From: Klebsiella huaxiensis | GTDB lineage: Bacteria; Pseudomonadota; Gammaproteobacteria; Enterobacterales; Enterobacteriaceae | Direction of reading: 5' to 3' | Assembly: GCF_003261575.2 (NCBI RefSeq) | Contig: NZ_CP036175.1 | Location: forward strand, 2,914,001-2,978,000 | Length of the DNA stretch: 64,000 nucleotides | In this document: in pieces, positions 42,639-52,000 of the stretch | Position numbering within the stretch: the first letter of the stretch is position 1 | Layout of the letters: each line of letters opens with the position of its first letter | Made by a program: the position numbers and the translations under genes | The notes under the pieces: generated by a model | The model's database searches: none | What the model was told of the DNA's origin: nothing | Seen by the model: the letters and a program-made list of their open reading frames with translations, nothing else

Positions 42639-44816
42639 TTACAGATCGAAGCGATCCAGATTCATCACTTTGGTCCATGCCGCCACAAAATCGGTGACGA
42701 ACTTCTGCCGCGCATCGCTGCAAGCGTAAACCTCAGCCAGCGCGCGAAGCACAGAGTTGGAACCAAACACCAGGTCAACGCGGGTGGCGGTGTATTTCTC
42801 TTCGCCGCTCTTACGGTCGCGGCCAATAAACAGCTCAGACTGCTCGTCAGCGGCTTTCCAGACGGTGCCCATATCGAGCAGATTGGCGAAGAAATCGTTG
42901 GTGAGTACGCCTACGCGGTCAGTAAACACACCGTGCTTGCTGCCGTCGAAGTTAGCGCCCAGTACGCGGAGGCCACCAACCAGCACCGTCATTTCCGGCG
43001 CGGTCAACGTTAACTGCTGTGCCTTGTCAATCAGCAGCGTTTCAGTGGAAATCCCCCCTTCAACGCGACGATAGTTGCGGAAACCATCGGCCAGCGGTTG
43101 CAGCAGATCCATAGCTTCAACATCAGTCTGATCCTGACGCGCATCGACGCGGCCAGGGGCAAAAGGCACGCTAACCTGTACGCCCGCCGCCGCCGCGGCC
43201 TGTTCGATACCAACCACACCAGCCAGCACGATAATATCGGCCAGCGATGCTTTACCGGATGCTTGCTGAATTGCCTGAAGGGTCGGCAGCACGCGGGTCG
43301 CAATAGCGTTGACCGGCCAGGATTTCTGCGGCTCCAGCGCCAGGCGCGCGCCGTTAGCGCCACCGCGTTTATCACCGCCGCGGAAGGTAGAAGCAGATGC
43401 CCAGGCCACTGAAACCAGTTCGCTAACCGACAGACCGGCATCGGCAATCGACGCTTTCAGGGTAGCGATATCATCGGAGGTCGGGTTGTGGGTGGCTGCC
43501 GGTAATGGATCTTGCCAAATCAGATCTTCTTTCGGCACTTCCGGGCCCATGTAACGGGATTTCGGCCCCATATCGCGGTGGATCAGCTTGAACCACGCGC
43601 GGGCAAAGGCTTCGTTAAAGGCCTGCGGATCGTTGAGGAAGCGACGTGAAATCTTGTCAAACTCAGGGTCAAAGCGCAGAGTCAGGTCGGTGACCAGCAT
43701 CGTTGGCTTGCGTTTTTTCTCCGGATTGAATGGGTCAGGAATAATCTCCGGCGCGTCTTTCGCTTCGAACTGAATCGCGCCGGCCGGGCTACGGGTCTGC
43801 ACCCACTCATATTTATACAGGTTTTCGAAGAAGTAGTTGCTCCACTGGGTTGGGGTTTGCGTCCAGACCACTTCCAGCCCTGAAGTGATAGCGTCCGCGC
43901 CAACGCCGCTGCCGTAGCTGTTCGCCCAGCCCAGCCCCTGAGCTTCAATAGGTGCGGCTTCCGGTTCTGCGCCAACATGGCTGGCTGATGCGGAACCGTG
44001 CGTTTTACCCAGCGTATGACCGCCGGCGATTAGGGCGACAATCTCTTCATCGTCCATTGCCATATTGCCGAAGGTGGCGCGAATCGCGGAAGCGGCGGAG
44101 AGCGGATCACCGCTGGCGTTAGGGCCTTCAGGGTTAACGTAAATCAGCCCCATTTCGGTTGCGCCAATAGCTTGCTTATTCAGGCTTTCCGGATGACGAT
44201 GCGCCAGCCATTCGGTTTCATTACCCCAGTCAACGTCCAGATCCGGTTCCCAAACGTCTTCACGACCGGCACCGAAACCAAAAGTGCGGAAACCTGAATT
44301 TTCCAGCGCCACGTTACCCGCCAGCATATAAAGGTCGGCCCAGGAGATTTTCTGGCCATATTTCTGTTTTACCGGCCACAACAGGCGGCGAGCTTTGTCC
44401 AGACTGACGTTATCTGGCCAGGAGTTTAGCGGTGCGAAACGCTGCTGTCCGCGGCCCGCGCCGCCGCGACCGTCAACGGTACGATAGGTACCTGCGCCGT
44501 GCCAGGCCATACGAATAAACAGCCCGATATAGCTACCCCAGTCAGCAGGCCACCACTCCTGTGAGTCTGTTAGTACGGCGCGGATATCGGCCTTCAGCGC
44601 CGAATAATCGAGCTTTTTGAATTCTTCCCGATAGTTAAAATGTTCACCCAGCGGGTTCGAACGATTGGAGTGCTGATTCAGCAAATCAACACGTAGTTGG
44701 TTTGGCCACCAATCGCGGTTGCCGGTACCACCGCCTGCGCTCTGGGTTGGCGCTTCGGCGTGGAAGGGGCATTTCCCTGCGGGTGCGTTATTCGAAGGGT
44801 CGTTTGACGTGCTCAT
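42639..44816 (-). CDS. katG: Catalase-peroxidase KatG
   Basis: A 725-residue bifunctional haem enzyme that removes H2O2. The distal catalytic residues Arg102, Trp105 and His106 are in FIRMAWHGAGTYR. The Tyr and Met of the Met-Tyr-Trp adduct lie in LIYVNPEG and FGNMAMDD, and the proximal His in AGGHTLGKTHG. Both N- and C-terminal peroxidase-like domains are present, as is usual. OxyR control is expected; only scattered ATAG/CTAT half-sites were seen upstream (44817-45081), too weak to call. Confidence 0.97.
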   Translation of the reverse strand: MSTSNDPSNNAPAGKCPFHAEAPTQSAGGGTGNRDWWPNQLRVDLLNQHSNRSNPLGEHFNYREEFKKLDYSALKADIRAVLTDSQEWWPADWGSYIGLFIRMAWHGAGTYRTVDGRGGAGRGQQRFAPLNSWPDNVSLDKARRLLWPVKQKYGQKISWADLYMLAGNVALENSGFRTFGFGAGREDVWEPDLDVDWGNETEWLAHRHPESLNKQAIGATEMGLIYVNPEGPNASGDPLSAASAIRATFGNMAMDDEEIVALIAGGHTLGKTHGSASASHVGAEPEAAPIEAQGLGWANSYGSGVGADAITSGLEVVWTQTPTQWSNYFFENLYKYEWVQTRSPAGAIQFEAKDAPEIIPDPFNPEKKRKPTMLVTDLTLRFDPEFDKISRRFLNDPQAFNEAFARAWFKLIHRDMGPKSRYMGPEVPKEDLIWQDPLPAATHNPTSDDIATLKASIADAGLSVSELVSVAWASASTFRGGDKRGGANGARLALEPQKSWPVNAIATRVLPTLQAIQQASGKASLADIIVLAGVVGIEQAAAAAGVQVSVPFAPGRVDARQDQTDVEAMDLLQPLADGFRNYRRVEGGISTETLLIDKAQQLTLTAPEMTVLVGGLRVLGANFDGSKHGVFTDRVGVLTNDFFANLLDMGTVWKAADEQSELFIGRDRKSGEEKYTATRVDLVFGSNSVLRALAEVYACSDARQKFVTDFVAAWTKVMNLDRFDL

Positions 44817-45081
44817 ATCAGGCTCCGTTTGCTTTTGTGAATGCCATAACGATATACACTGCTACCAATAAGCGATATTTGAATGAGTCTACGGATTTAA
44901 TAGCTATTTCCGTTCAATCACTACTATAAAAACCGTGCAGTTATTATTGTTAAACGGTTGGTTATCAAAACCATCGTAATAACCATAGTCGTAACAAAGG
45001 GGTAAAGGAAACGTTAAAGTGCTTTCGGCGCCACTGAATGCTAATTGTTTGAGTTATGACAATTTTAGTGCGTATAACCGC

Positions 45082-46014
45082 TTAGTGCTGCCAGTATAAA
45101 GGTGTACCAAAAACGTCGATAAAATAGTCGATCACCGTGCGCACGTTCAGTGAGGGGTGCCTGGCATGAGGGTAAATGGCTGAAATCGGCGAAGGTACGC
45201 TGCTGATCGAGGCGCTATAGTCGGTCATCAACTTAATAAGCCTTCCCTCTCGAATCGCTTCGTTCACCATCCAATCAGGAAATAGCACCACTCCCATACC
45301 GCCCAGGGCAGAGGTCAGCAGCGCGTCGGCATTGTTTGAGGCCAACTGCGGTGTTTGCGGATAGTGCACCCATTCTCCATCCGCAAGGCGGAACAGCCAG
45401 CGATTAGGTCCGTTTGAACCGCTGTAGACCAGCGTGTTGTGTTGCCGAAGATCCTCCGGTGTCTCCGGAATGCCGCACCGTTGTAGATATTCCGGGGCTG
45501 CAACCAGGTAGTGGTGCTGCATACCAAGCACTCTGGCATGAATGCTGGAGTCCGGCAGGCTACCGATACGAAAAATCACGTCGGTCGCTTCACGGTGCGG
45601 GTCGATAAAATCATCGGTCAGCGCCAGTTCAATTTGCATCTGCGGATAACGTTCCGTCAGGCCGGGGAGCCACGGCGCGATATGGCGCTGGCCGAAATAG
45701 ACCGGGGCGTTGATGCGCACCAGGCCACCAGGCTGGAGGCTCCGGTCCTGAAGATCGCGCCTGGCGGCGCTGAACTGTTCGCTGATGCTTCTGGCATGAA
45801 CGGCAAACAGGCGTCCGGCTTCGGTTGGCACCACTGCGCGGGTGTTGCGATAAAACAGCTGTTGGCCGAGGGAATCCTCAAGCTGATGGATGACCCGCGA
45901 CACCATAGAGGGAGAAACGCCTTCCCGCCGTGCGACGACTGAAAAACTCTGGCTGTCGTAAACAGCGATAAATAGCTGTAGCGCCCGAAAACTCACATTG
46001 TCTGCATCGCTCAT
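45082..46014 (-). CDS. LysR-family transcriptional regulator
   Basis: A 310-residue LTTR of the AaeR/CrgA branch: helix-turn-helix LQLFIAVYDSQSFSVVARREGVSPSMVSRVIHQLEDSLGQQLFYRNTRAVVPTEAG by parts, then the effector domain. It diverges from the YdcZ-type pair with about 100 bases between, so it probably controls those membrane proteins. Confidence 0.9.
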   Translation of the reverse strand: MSDADNVSFRALQLFIAVYDSQSFSVVARREGVSPSMVSRVIHQLEDSLGQQLFYRNTRAVVPTEAGRLFAVHARSISEQFSAARRDLQDRSLQPGGLVRINAPVYFGQRHIAPWLPGLTERYPQMQIELALTDDFIDPHREATDVIFRIGSLPDSSIHARVLGMQHHYLVAAPEYLQRCGIPETPEDLRQHNTLVYSGSNGPNRWLFRLADGEWVHYPQTPQLASNNADALLTSALGGMGVVLFPDWMVNEAIREGRLIKLMTDYSASISSVPSPISAIYPHARHPSLNVRTVIDYFIDVFGTPLYWQH

Positions 46015-46113
46015 TAATGCAATATCCGCAAAAGTGTTTCCTTGATTGTATCGTTTTTTACATCACTCTGCTGCTTTATGCTCTGCCGCCTGATCAATAA
46101 GCGAGTAGCAACG

Positions 46114-46548
46114 ATGCAGTTATTACTGATTTTTTTGGTGATTGTCGGCGGTATGGGATTGTCCGTTGAAGCCGGTCTTTTAGGGCCGCTGGCCGGCCAG
46201 GTAGGGGATTTATGGGCCACATTCAGTATTTTTAGCGTTGGAACCGCGCTGACGTTTCTGTTGATGCTGCTGTTTGGCCCACGGCAAAGTCCTTCATTTT
46301 TCTCTTTGCCGGGTTGGCAGCTCACCGGGGGTATTCTGGGGCCGATTTACGTCGTCATCCTAACCGTTGCCGCGCCGGTTATCGGTATCGCCATGACCAT
46401 GATCGGCATTCTTGCCGGTCAGGTATGCAAAAGCCTGCTGATCGACCATTACGGATTATTCGGTTCGCCAAAACGTAAAATTGATGGTCGGCGGCTTATC
46501 GCTCTGCTGTTTATCGTTGTCGCCCTGATTTTAATCGCCACAAGCTGA
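46114..46548 (+). CDS. DMT-superfamily YdcZ-type membrane protein (first of pair)
   Basis: A 144-residue membrane protein of the DUF606/YdcZ family with five predicted helices. It starts MQLLLIFLVIVGGMGLSVEAG and contains GPIYVVILTVAAPVIGIAMTMIGILAGQ. These half-size proteins usually act in pairs, and the second member follows nine bases later. I take the ATG at 46114, which aligns with the paralogue; an in-frame start at 46042 would add a poorly conserved segment. Substrate unknown. Confidence 0.8.
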   Translation: MQLLLIFLVIVGGMGLSVEAGLLGPLAGQVGDLWATFSIFSVGTALTFLLMLLFGPRQSPSFFSLPGWQLTGGILGPIYVVILTVAAPVIGIAMTMIGILAGQVCKSLLIDHYGLFGSPKRKIDGRRLIALLFIVVALILIATS

Positions 46549-46557
46549 GGATATGTC

Positions 46558-47019
46558 ATGAGTAGCATAATGATTTTGCTGGCGCTGGTTGGCGGCGCAA
46601 TGTTGAGCATGCAGGCAGCGATTAACGGCCGTTTAGGCAGCCAGGTTGGCGTATTTCGTAGCGCGTTTCTCACTTTCGCGGTAGGGGGAGTGATTACGGC
46701 GCTGCTGATTTTTTACTTTGAACCCCGCCAGGTGGTTACGCTACTGGATGTACCGAAATGGCAGCTATTAGGCGCGTTTTGCGGCGTGCCCTATATTGTG
46801 ATTATGGTGCTGGCGGTACAGCGTATTGGTACCGCAACGGCTACGGTGGCGGTGATTTTTGGTCAACTGGCCATGAGTCTGTTGATCGATAACTTTGGCT
46901 GGCTGGGAAATGATGCCATCGCTTTTTCGCCTGGACGGCTGGGGGCGATTATCTGCCTTGGGCTGGCGCTTTTCTTTATCTATCGCTCCAGTACGGCGGA
47001 AAAAGACAAAATCAGCTGA
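46558..47019 (+). CDS. DMT-superfamily YdcZ-type membrane protein (second of pair)
   Basis: A 153-residue paralogue of the preceding protein (MLSMQAAINGRLGSQVG..., GVPYIVIMVLAVQRIGTATATVAVIFGQLAMSLLIDNFGW). The two probably form a heteromeric transporter of antiparallel halves, as for other small DMT pairs. Both are likely under the divergent LysR regulator. Confidence 0.83.
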   Translation: MSSIMILLALVGGAMLSMQAAINGRLGSQVGVFRSAFLTFAVGGVITALLIFYFEPRQVVTLLDVPKWQLLGAFCGVPYIVIMVLAVQRIGTATATVAVIFGQLAMSLLIDNFGWLGNDAIAFSPGRLGAIICLGLALFFIYRSSTAEKDKIS

Positions 47020-47177
47020 AAGATGGCGCCCACCTGTTCAGGTGACTTGCCGCTCACCCTCGAACGCGACCATACTGTTCAGCACCATGTTACTGGCGCT
47101 TAAGACAGGTTACTGTCGGGGAGCATGGTGTTAGCCGCCGCGCGCCTGGGCATCACTTCATTCACTGGAGATACGCT

Positions 47178-47810
47178 ATGCCTGAATTTTCGTCGCTGCT
47201 AACCTTTGCTCTTGTCGCCCTTGGTCTGGTGCTGACGCCGGGGCCGAATATGATCTATCTGATTTCACGCTCGATTTGCCAGGGGAGAAGGGCCGGGCTG
47301 GTTTCCCTGGGCGGCGTGGCGCTGGGTTTTGTGTTTTATATGCTGTGTGCCGCCTTCGGTATTACCGCGCTGATCTTCGCCGTTCCCTATGCGTATGATA
47401 TTTTACGCATCAGCGGCGTTGCATATTTGCTCTATCTGGCCTGGCAGGCGGTGAAGCCCGGAGGACGCTCGGTCTTTGCGGTGCGCGATCTGCCCGCAGA
47501 CAGCGGCCGCAAACTGTTCTTGATGGGCTTTGTGACCAATCTGGCGAATCCAAAAATCGCCATTATGTATCTCTCTTTATTGCCGCAGTTTATTACTCCG
47601 GGACACGGCAGCATCCTCTCTCAGTCGCTGATACTGGGGTTTACCCAGGCGATAATTAGCGTGGCGGTCAATGCGCTGATTGTGGTGATGGCCGGACAGG
47701 TTTCGTTGTTTCTTGCCGGACGCCCTTTATGGCAGCAGTTTCAGCGCTGGTTGATGGCGACGGTACTGGCGGGGATGGCGGTTAAAATCGCCTTTGAGGC
47801 ACGCAGGTAG
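47178..47810 (+). CDS. LysE/RhtB-family amino acid exporter
   Basis: A 210-residue translocator with six helices. The N-terminal signature LVLTPGPNMIYLISRSICQGRRAGLVSLGGVALG and NLANPKIAIMYLSLLPQF are those of RhtB-type exporters. GGAGA lies ahead of the start. A strong terminator follows. The substrate cannot be predicted. Confidence 0.9.
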   Translation: MPEFSSLLTFALVALGLVLTPGPNMIYLISRSICQGRRAGLVSLGGVALGFVFYMLCAAFGITALIFAVPYAYDILRISGVAYLLYLAWQAVKPGGRSVFAVRDLPADSGRKLFLMGFVTNLANPKIAIMYLSLLPQFITPGHGSILSQSLILGFTQAIISVAVNALIVVMAGQVSLFLAGRPLWQQFQRWLMATVLAGMAVKIAFEARR

Positions 47811-47845
47811 CAGACGGCCTCTCTGTCTATTGGATAATGGGTATT

Positions 47846-47878
47846 GACCTCTATTGCGTTGTCAATAGAGGTCTTTTT
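47846..47878 (+). terminator. Rho-independent terminator after the RhtB-type gene
   Basis: GACCTCTATTG pairs with CAATAGAGGTC over a six-base loop, followed by TTTTT. Confidence 0.9.
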
Positions 47879-48024
47879 CGTGACGTTGTCACTTATTTTC
47901 TCACATACTGATACATTTCTGCCAGATCATTAGCAACCTTTCGGTAGGGCTCCCGCGTCGATAACGCTATTCTTCCCCGCTTTTCCCTTTTCAGGCCCTT
48001 TGTAATCCAGGTAAATGACCGCTA

Positions 48025-49944
48025 ATGTCCCTAATGAGAGATGAAATTCGCGACCACTCAGCGGAAGAGATGCTATTTATTCGCCGTGCCGTCATTGCTT
48101 TTCTACTGGTGGTGGTCTGCTTTGCCATCCTGATTATTAACCTCTACCGCCTGCAGGTAGAACAGCACGACTTCTATCAAACCCGCTCAAATCAGAACGA
48201 CATCAAAATGCTGCCCATCGCGCCGAGCCGGGGGCTGATTTTCGACCGCAACGGCATTCCGCTGGTGCAAAACATCACGCTGTACCGCTTACAGGTCATC
48301 CCGAGCAAAATCGCTGATATGACGGCGCTGCTGCAACAGCTCACGCCGATTGTTGATTTAACGCCCGAAGATATTGCTGATTTCCGCGACGATATGCATC
48401 ACAACAGCCGCTATAAAGAGGTGACCTTAAAATCGGATCTCAGCGACGTGGAAGTGGCGCGCTTTGCGGTCAATGAGTTTCATTTCCCCGGCGTTACCGT
48501 TGAGAGCTATCAGCAGCGCGATTACCCCTACGGCGCAGAGCTGGCGCATGTGGTCGGCTATGTGTCGAAAATCAACGACAGCGATCTGCAAAAGCTGGCG
48601 AAAGCGGGTGAAGAAGAGAACTACGCCGCCGACCATAATATCGGCAAGCAGGGTATTGAAGGCTATTACGAGAAAGCGCTGCACGGCACCACGGGTTATC
48701 AGGAAGTTGAGGTGGATAACCATGGCCGGGTGGTGCGCTTGCTAAAAGAGGTGCCGCCGGTTGCCGGGAAGAATATCTACCTGACGCTGGACCTGCACCT
48801 GCAGCAGTATATTGAGTCAGTGCTGAAGGGGCAGCGTGCGGCAGTCGTTGCGGTCGATCCACGCGATGGCGGGGTACTGGCGATGGTCTCCAGCCCGAGC
48901 TATAACCCAAACCCATTTGTCAGGGGGATTGGCTATCAGGCCTACCGCTCACTGCTCGATAACCCGGATCGGCCGCTGATTAACCGGGTAACCCAGGGAC
49001 TGTATCCGCCTGCCTCAACGGTGAAGCCCTATATGGCGCTGTCGGCGCTGTCGGCGGGCGTTATCACGCCAACCACCTCTTTCTTCGGCGCGCCGACCTG
49101 GACGCTACCGGGCACCCAGCGCCGTTATCGTGACTGGCTGAAGAGCGGTCACGGTATGCTGAATGTGACAAAAGCGATTGAAGAGTCGGCGGATACGTTC
49201 TTCTACCAGGTAGCCTTTGAAATGGGTATTGATCGTATCCATGAGTGGTTAAGCAAGTTCGGCTACGGTCAGTCAACGGGCATCGATCTTAACGAAGAGT
49301 ACGCCGGAGTGTTGCCGAGCCGGGAGTGGAAGCAGCGAGTGCATAAAAAACCGTGGTATCAGGGGGATACTATCTCCGTCGGCATCGGCCAGGGCTACTG
49401 GATTGCCACGCCGATCCAGATGGTGAAAGCGCTGACTACGCTGATTAACAACGGTAAGGTACAAAACCCGCATTTACTCTACTCAATGAAGCAGGGTAAT
49501 AAGGTCGAACGCTATCAGCCGCCGCAGAATCTGCCGCAGGTTGGCGATCCGCACTCACCGTACTGGGGCGTGGTGCGTAACGGCATGTACGGCATGGCGA
49601 ACTTGCCAAATGGCACCGGCTATAAGCTGTTTCATACCGCACCGTATCAGATTGCGGCCAAGTCCGGGACTTCCCAGGTCTTTAGCCTGAAAGAGAACCA
49701 GACCTATAACGCCAAAATGATCCCGGTACGCCTGCGCGATCATATTTTCTATACCCTGTTTGCGCCGTATCAGCATCCGAAAGTGGCGATGGCGCTGATT
49801 CTGGAAAACGGTGGCGGCGATGGGGTGGTTGCGGGGCCAACGGCGCGGGCAATTCTTGACCACATTTTTGACCCGGCGAATACGCCGGCGGCGCAAGATG
49901 CACAATCGACCGTACCGCAGATAGACAGCGCCGACGCGCAATAG
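48025..49944 (+). CDS. Second penicillin-binding protein 2 (MrdA paralogue)
   Basis: A 639-residue class B transpeptidase closely related to PBP2. An N-terminal membrane anchor (about residues 22-43) is followed by the pedestal domain (LPIAPSRGLIFDRNGIPL). The catalytic triad motifs are STVK (Ser about 331), SAD (about 388) and KSGT (about 546). It differs from MrdA in many positions and in its tail, and is not next to rodA or dacA. Salmonella has comparable duplicates (PBP2SAL/PBP3SAL) used in acid conditions. A role in cell elongation under special conditions is inferred. Confidence 0.9.
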   Translation: MSLMRDEIRDHSAEEMLFIRRAVIAFLLVVVCFAILIINLYRLQVEQHDFYQTRSNQNDIKMLPIAPSRGLIFDRNGIPLVQNITLYRLQVIPSKIADMTALLQQLTPIVDLTPEDIADFRDDMHHNSRYKEVTLKSDLSDVEVARFAVNEFHFPGVTVESYQQRDYPYGAELAHVVGYVSKINDSDLQKLAKAGEEENYAADHNIGKQGIEGYYEKALHGTTGYQEVEVDNHGRVVRLLKEVPPVAGKNIYLTLDLHLQQYIESVLKGQRAAVVAVDPRDGGVLAMVSSPSYNPNPFVRGIGYQAYRSLLDNPDRPLINRVTQGLYPPASTVKPYMALSALSAGVITPTTSFFGAPTWTLPGTQRRYRDWLKSGHGMLNVTKAIEESADTFFYQVAFEMGIDRIHEWLSKFGYGQSTGIDLNEEYAGVLPSREWKQRVHKKPWYQGDTISVGIGQGYWIATPIQMVKALTTLINNGKVQNPHLLYSMKQGNKVERYQPPQNLPQVGDPHSPYWGVVRNGMYGMANLPNGTGYKLFHTAPYQIAAKSGTSQVFSLKENQTYNAKMIPVRLRDHIFYTLFAPYQHPKVAMALILENGGGDGVVAGPTARAILDHIFDPANTPAAQDAQSTVPQIDSADAQ

Positions 49945-49965
49945 GGCATTATTCACTCAGAGCAT

Positions 49966-50006
49966 AAGCGTTAACGGATTGGTTATTTGCCGCCGTTAGC
50001 GCTTTT
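49966..50006 (+). terminator. Terminator of the PBP2-like gene
   Basis: AAGCGTTAACGG (49966-49977) pairs with CCGTTAGCGCTT (49993-50004) with one G-U pair, followed by TT. Its position argues against the far-upstream start at 49987 for the next gene. Confidence 0.65.
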
Positions 50007-50049
50007 GCTCATAGTAGAAGCACTGTGTTGTTGTGAAAAAGGCGTTCTG

Positions 50050-50787
50050 ATGTCGTTAAGCCGAAATACGCTACTTCTTATCCAGACCGGCACTCCGCCG
50101 GTTGAAATCGCCTCTGACCATGGCGATCTTCCCGCCTGGTTTGGCAATTTGCTCGCCCCCTGGCGCAATAAAATCCGCGTGGCGCGGGTATTTTCTGGGG
50201 AACCGCTTCCCGCGCCAGATAGCGATACCATCGCCGTGATTACCGGTTCATGGGATATGGTGACCGAACGCCTGGCGTGGAGCGAAATGACCGCCGGGTG
50301 GATCCGCGACGCGATGGCTATCGAGATGCCGCTGTTTGGTGTTTGCTATGGGCATCAGCTTATGGCGCATGCCCTCGGTGGTGAGGTGGATTACCATCCT
50401 GCAGGGCGCGAAGCCGGAAGCAAAACCGTTACTCTCTCTGCGAATGGGTTAACTGACGGGCTGCTGGCTGACCATCCGGCCGCCTTCAGTGCACATCTTA
50501 CGCATATGCAAACCGTGACCCGACTGCCGCCAAGGGCAACGGTGCTGGCCTCGTCCAGTCACGATGCGCACCAGATTGTTCGCTATGGCGAGCATGCCGT
50601 CTCCACGCAGTTCCACCCGGAAATCACCCCGGAAATTGCCCGCTCGCTGATTGCTTACCGTCAGGCGGCACTGCGCAATGAGGGGATTGATCCGGACAAG
50701 CTAAGTCGTGAAGTCGCAGAGAGCCCGGTGGCCTCGGCGATTTTGACTCGTTTTGTGGCTAGCTATTTGCCGCCGGATAACGTCTGA
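50050..50787 (+). CDS. Class I glutamine amidotransferase-like protein
   Basis: A 245-residue stand-alone GATase domain of the GMP-synthase type. The nucleophile Cys is in FGVCYGHQLMAHALGG (about residue 98), and the His-Glu pair in STQFHPEITPEIA (about 188). The early segment AVITGSWDMVTERLAWSEMTAGWI is typical of the YfeJ/GuaA-like group that deglutamylates small molecules. No synthetase domain or obvious partner is nearby. Confidence 0.87.
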   Translation: MSLSRNTLLLIQTGTPPVEIASDHGDLPAWFGNLLAPWRNKIRVARVFSGEPLPAPDSDTIAVITGSWDMVTERLAWSEMTAGWIRDAMAIEMPLFGVCYGHQLMAHALGGEVDYHPAGREAGSKTVTLSANGLTDGLLADHPAAFSAHLTHMQTVTRLPPRATVLASSSHDAHQIVRYGEHAVSTQFHPEITPEIARSLIAYRQAALRNEGIDPDKLSREVAESPVASAILTRFVASYLPPDNV

Positions 50788-50803
50788 TTTTTCCGTTTTG
50801 TAT

Positions 50804-50838
50804 CACCGTGTATCTGAGCGCAATGACGATACACGGTG
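50804..50838. promoter_or_regulatory. Inverted repeat upstream of the exported hydrolase gene
   Basis: CACCGTGTATC (50804-50814) and GATACACGGTG (50828-50838) are perfect inverted repeats spaced by 13 bases. A further GATACA is at 50871-50876. The repeat could be a terminator for the amidotransferase gene, but it has no T-run. It may instead be an operator, possibly for the response regulator encoded 1.2 kb downstream. Confidence 0.45.
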
Positions 50839-50926
50839 CGACAATATCCCCCCTCTGCGCGCACAGTGCAGATACATCGCGGTGTTGTGATAGGCCTGTC
50901 ATCCAAACCATGAAGAGGCAACCATC

Positions 50927-51919
50927 ATGAGCACCACTTTTTTATCCCGTAAATATGCCGCCCTGGCGCTGATCTGCTCCTCACTGGTTTCCGCCAGCGT
51001 CTGCGCGGCGGAGGACAGCGCCGCCTTTAACGCTCTGCATCAGATACAGGCGGGCGATCTTAATATTGGCTATGTGGATATCGGCCCCCGCGACGGGCAA
51101 GCGGTGATCCTGCTGCACGGCTGGCCTTATGATATCCATAGCTACGCCGCCGTCGCCCCGGCGCTGGCGCAGAAGGGCTACCGGGTTATCGTGCCTTATC
51201 TGCGCGGTTACGGCACCACGCGCTTTGTTTCCGCGAAAACGCCGCGCAACGGTCAGCCTGCGGCGATGGCGAAAGATATCGTCAATCTGATGGATGCCTT
51301 GCATATCAAACAGGCTGATTTTGCCGGTTTTGACTGGGGCGCGCGCACGGCGGATATCGTAGCCGCGCTGTGGCCTGAGCGGGTGAAATCGCTGGTTTCG
51401 GTGAGCGGGTATCTGATTAGCAGCCAGCAAATTGGCGAAAAACCGCTGCCGCCGCAGGCCGAGCTGTCGTGGTGGTATCAGTTCTATTTTGCCACCCCAC
51501 GCGGTGAGACGGGCTATCGGCAGAACACTTACGATTTTGCGAAGTTTATCTGGCATCAGGCCTCGCCGGGCTGGCAGTTTAGCGATACGCAGTTTGCACA
51601 GAGTGCGCAGGCGCTGGATAACCCCGATCACGTGGCGGTGACCATCAGCAACTACTGCTGGCGCTTAGGGCTGGAGAAAGGCGAAGCGAAATACGCAAAC
51701 TACGAGCAGAAACTGGCGGCTTTGCCGACTATTGGCGTTCCAACTATCACCATCGAAGGTGATAACAACGGCGCACCGCACCCGGCACCTGAAAGCTATC
51801 GCGCTAAATTTACTGGCAAATACGAGCATCGCGAATTCAAAGGCAGTATCGGCCATAACCCGCCGCAGGAAGCCCCGCAGGCGTTCGTGCAGGCAGTTGT
51901 CGATGCCGATCATCTGTAA
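50927..51919 (+). CDS. Exported alpha/beta-hydrolase, epoxide-hydrolase-like
   Basis: A 330-residue periplasmic alpha/beta-hydrolase. Signal peptide residues 1-28 (SVCA-AED). The oxyanion motif is HGWPYD (about residue 64), the nucleophile is Asp in GFDWGAR (about 136), and the catalytic His lies in GSIGHNPPQEAP (about 308). Asp in place of Ser marks the epoxide hydrolase/haloalkane dehalogenase group. A two-component system follows. The substrate is unknown. Confidence 0.87.
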   Translation: MSTTFLSRKYAALALICSSLVSASVCAAEDSAAFNALHQIQAGDLNIGYVDIGPRDGQAVILLHGWPYDIHSYAAVAPALAQKGYRVIVPYLRGYGTTRFVSAKTPRNGQPAAMAKDIVNLMDALHIKQADFAGFDWGARTADIVAALWPERVKSLVSVSGYLISSQQIGEKPLPPQAELSWWYQFYFATPRGETGYRQNTYDFAKFIWHQASPGWQFSDTQFAQSAQALDNPDHVAVTISNYCWRLGLEKGEAKYANYEQKLAALPTIGVPTITIEGDNNGAPHPAPESYRAKFTGKYEHREFKGSIGHNPPQEAPQAFVQAVVDADHL

Positions 51920-52000
51920 CTGCTGCGCCGGGGTGTGAAGTTGCGCTTCCGGCGATAGCGCATATTCTCTTTGAGTGGCATTTTTTTACCGGAGCCTGCT

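Noticed and set aside
44817..45081. OxyR sites upstream of katG
   Set aside because: ATAG and CTAT half-sites occur, but I could not fit them to the four-part spaced consensus.
49987..50049. N-terminal extension of the glutamine amidotransferase
   Set aside because: It would start inside the terminator hairpin of the preceding gene and adds a non-conserved segment; the ATG at 50050 fits the family.
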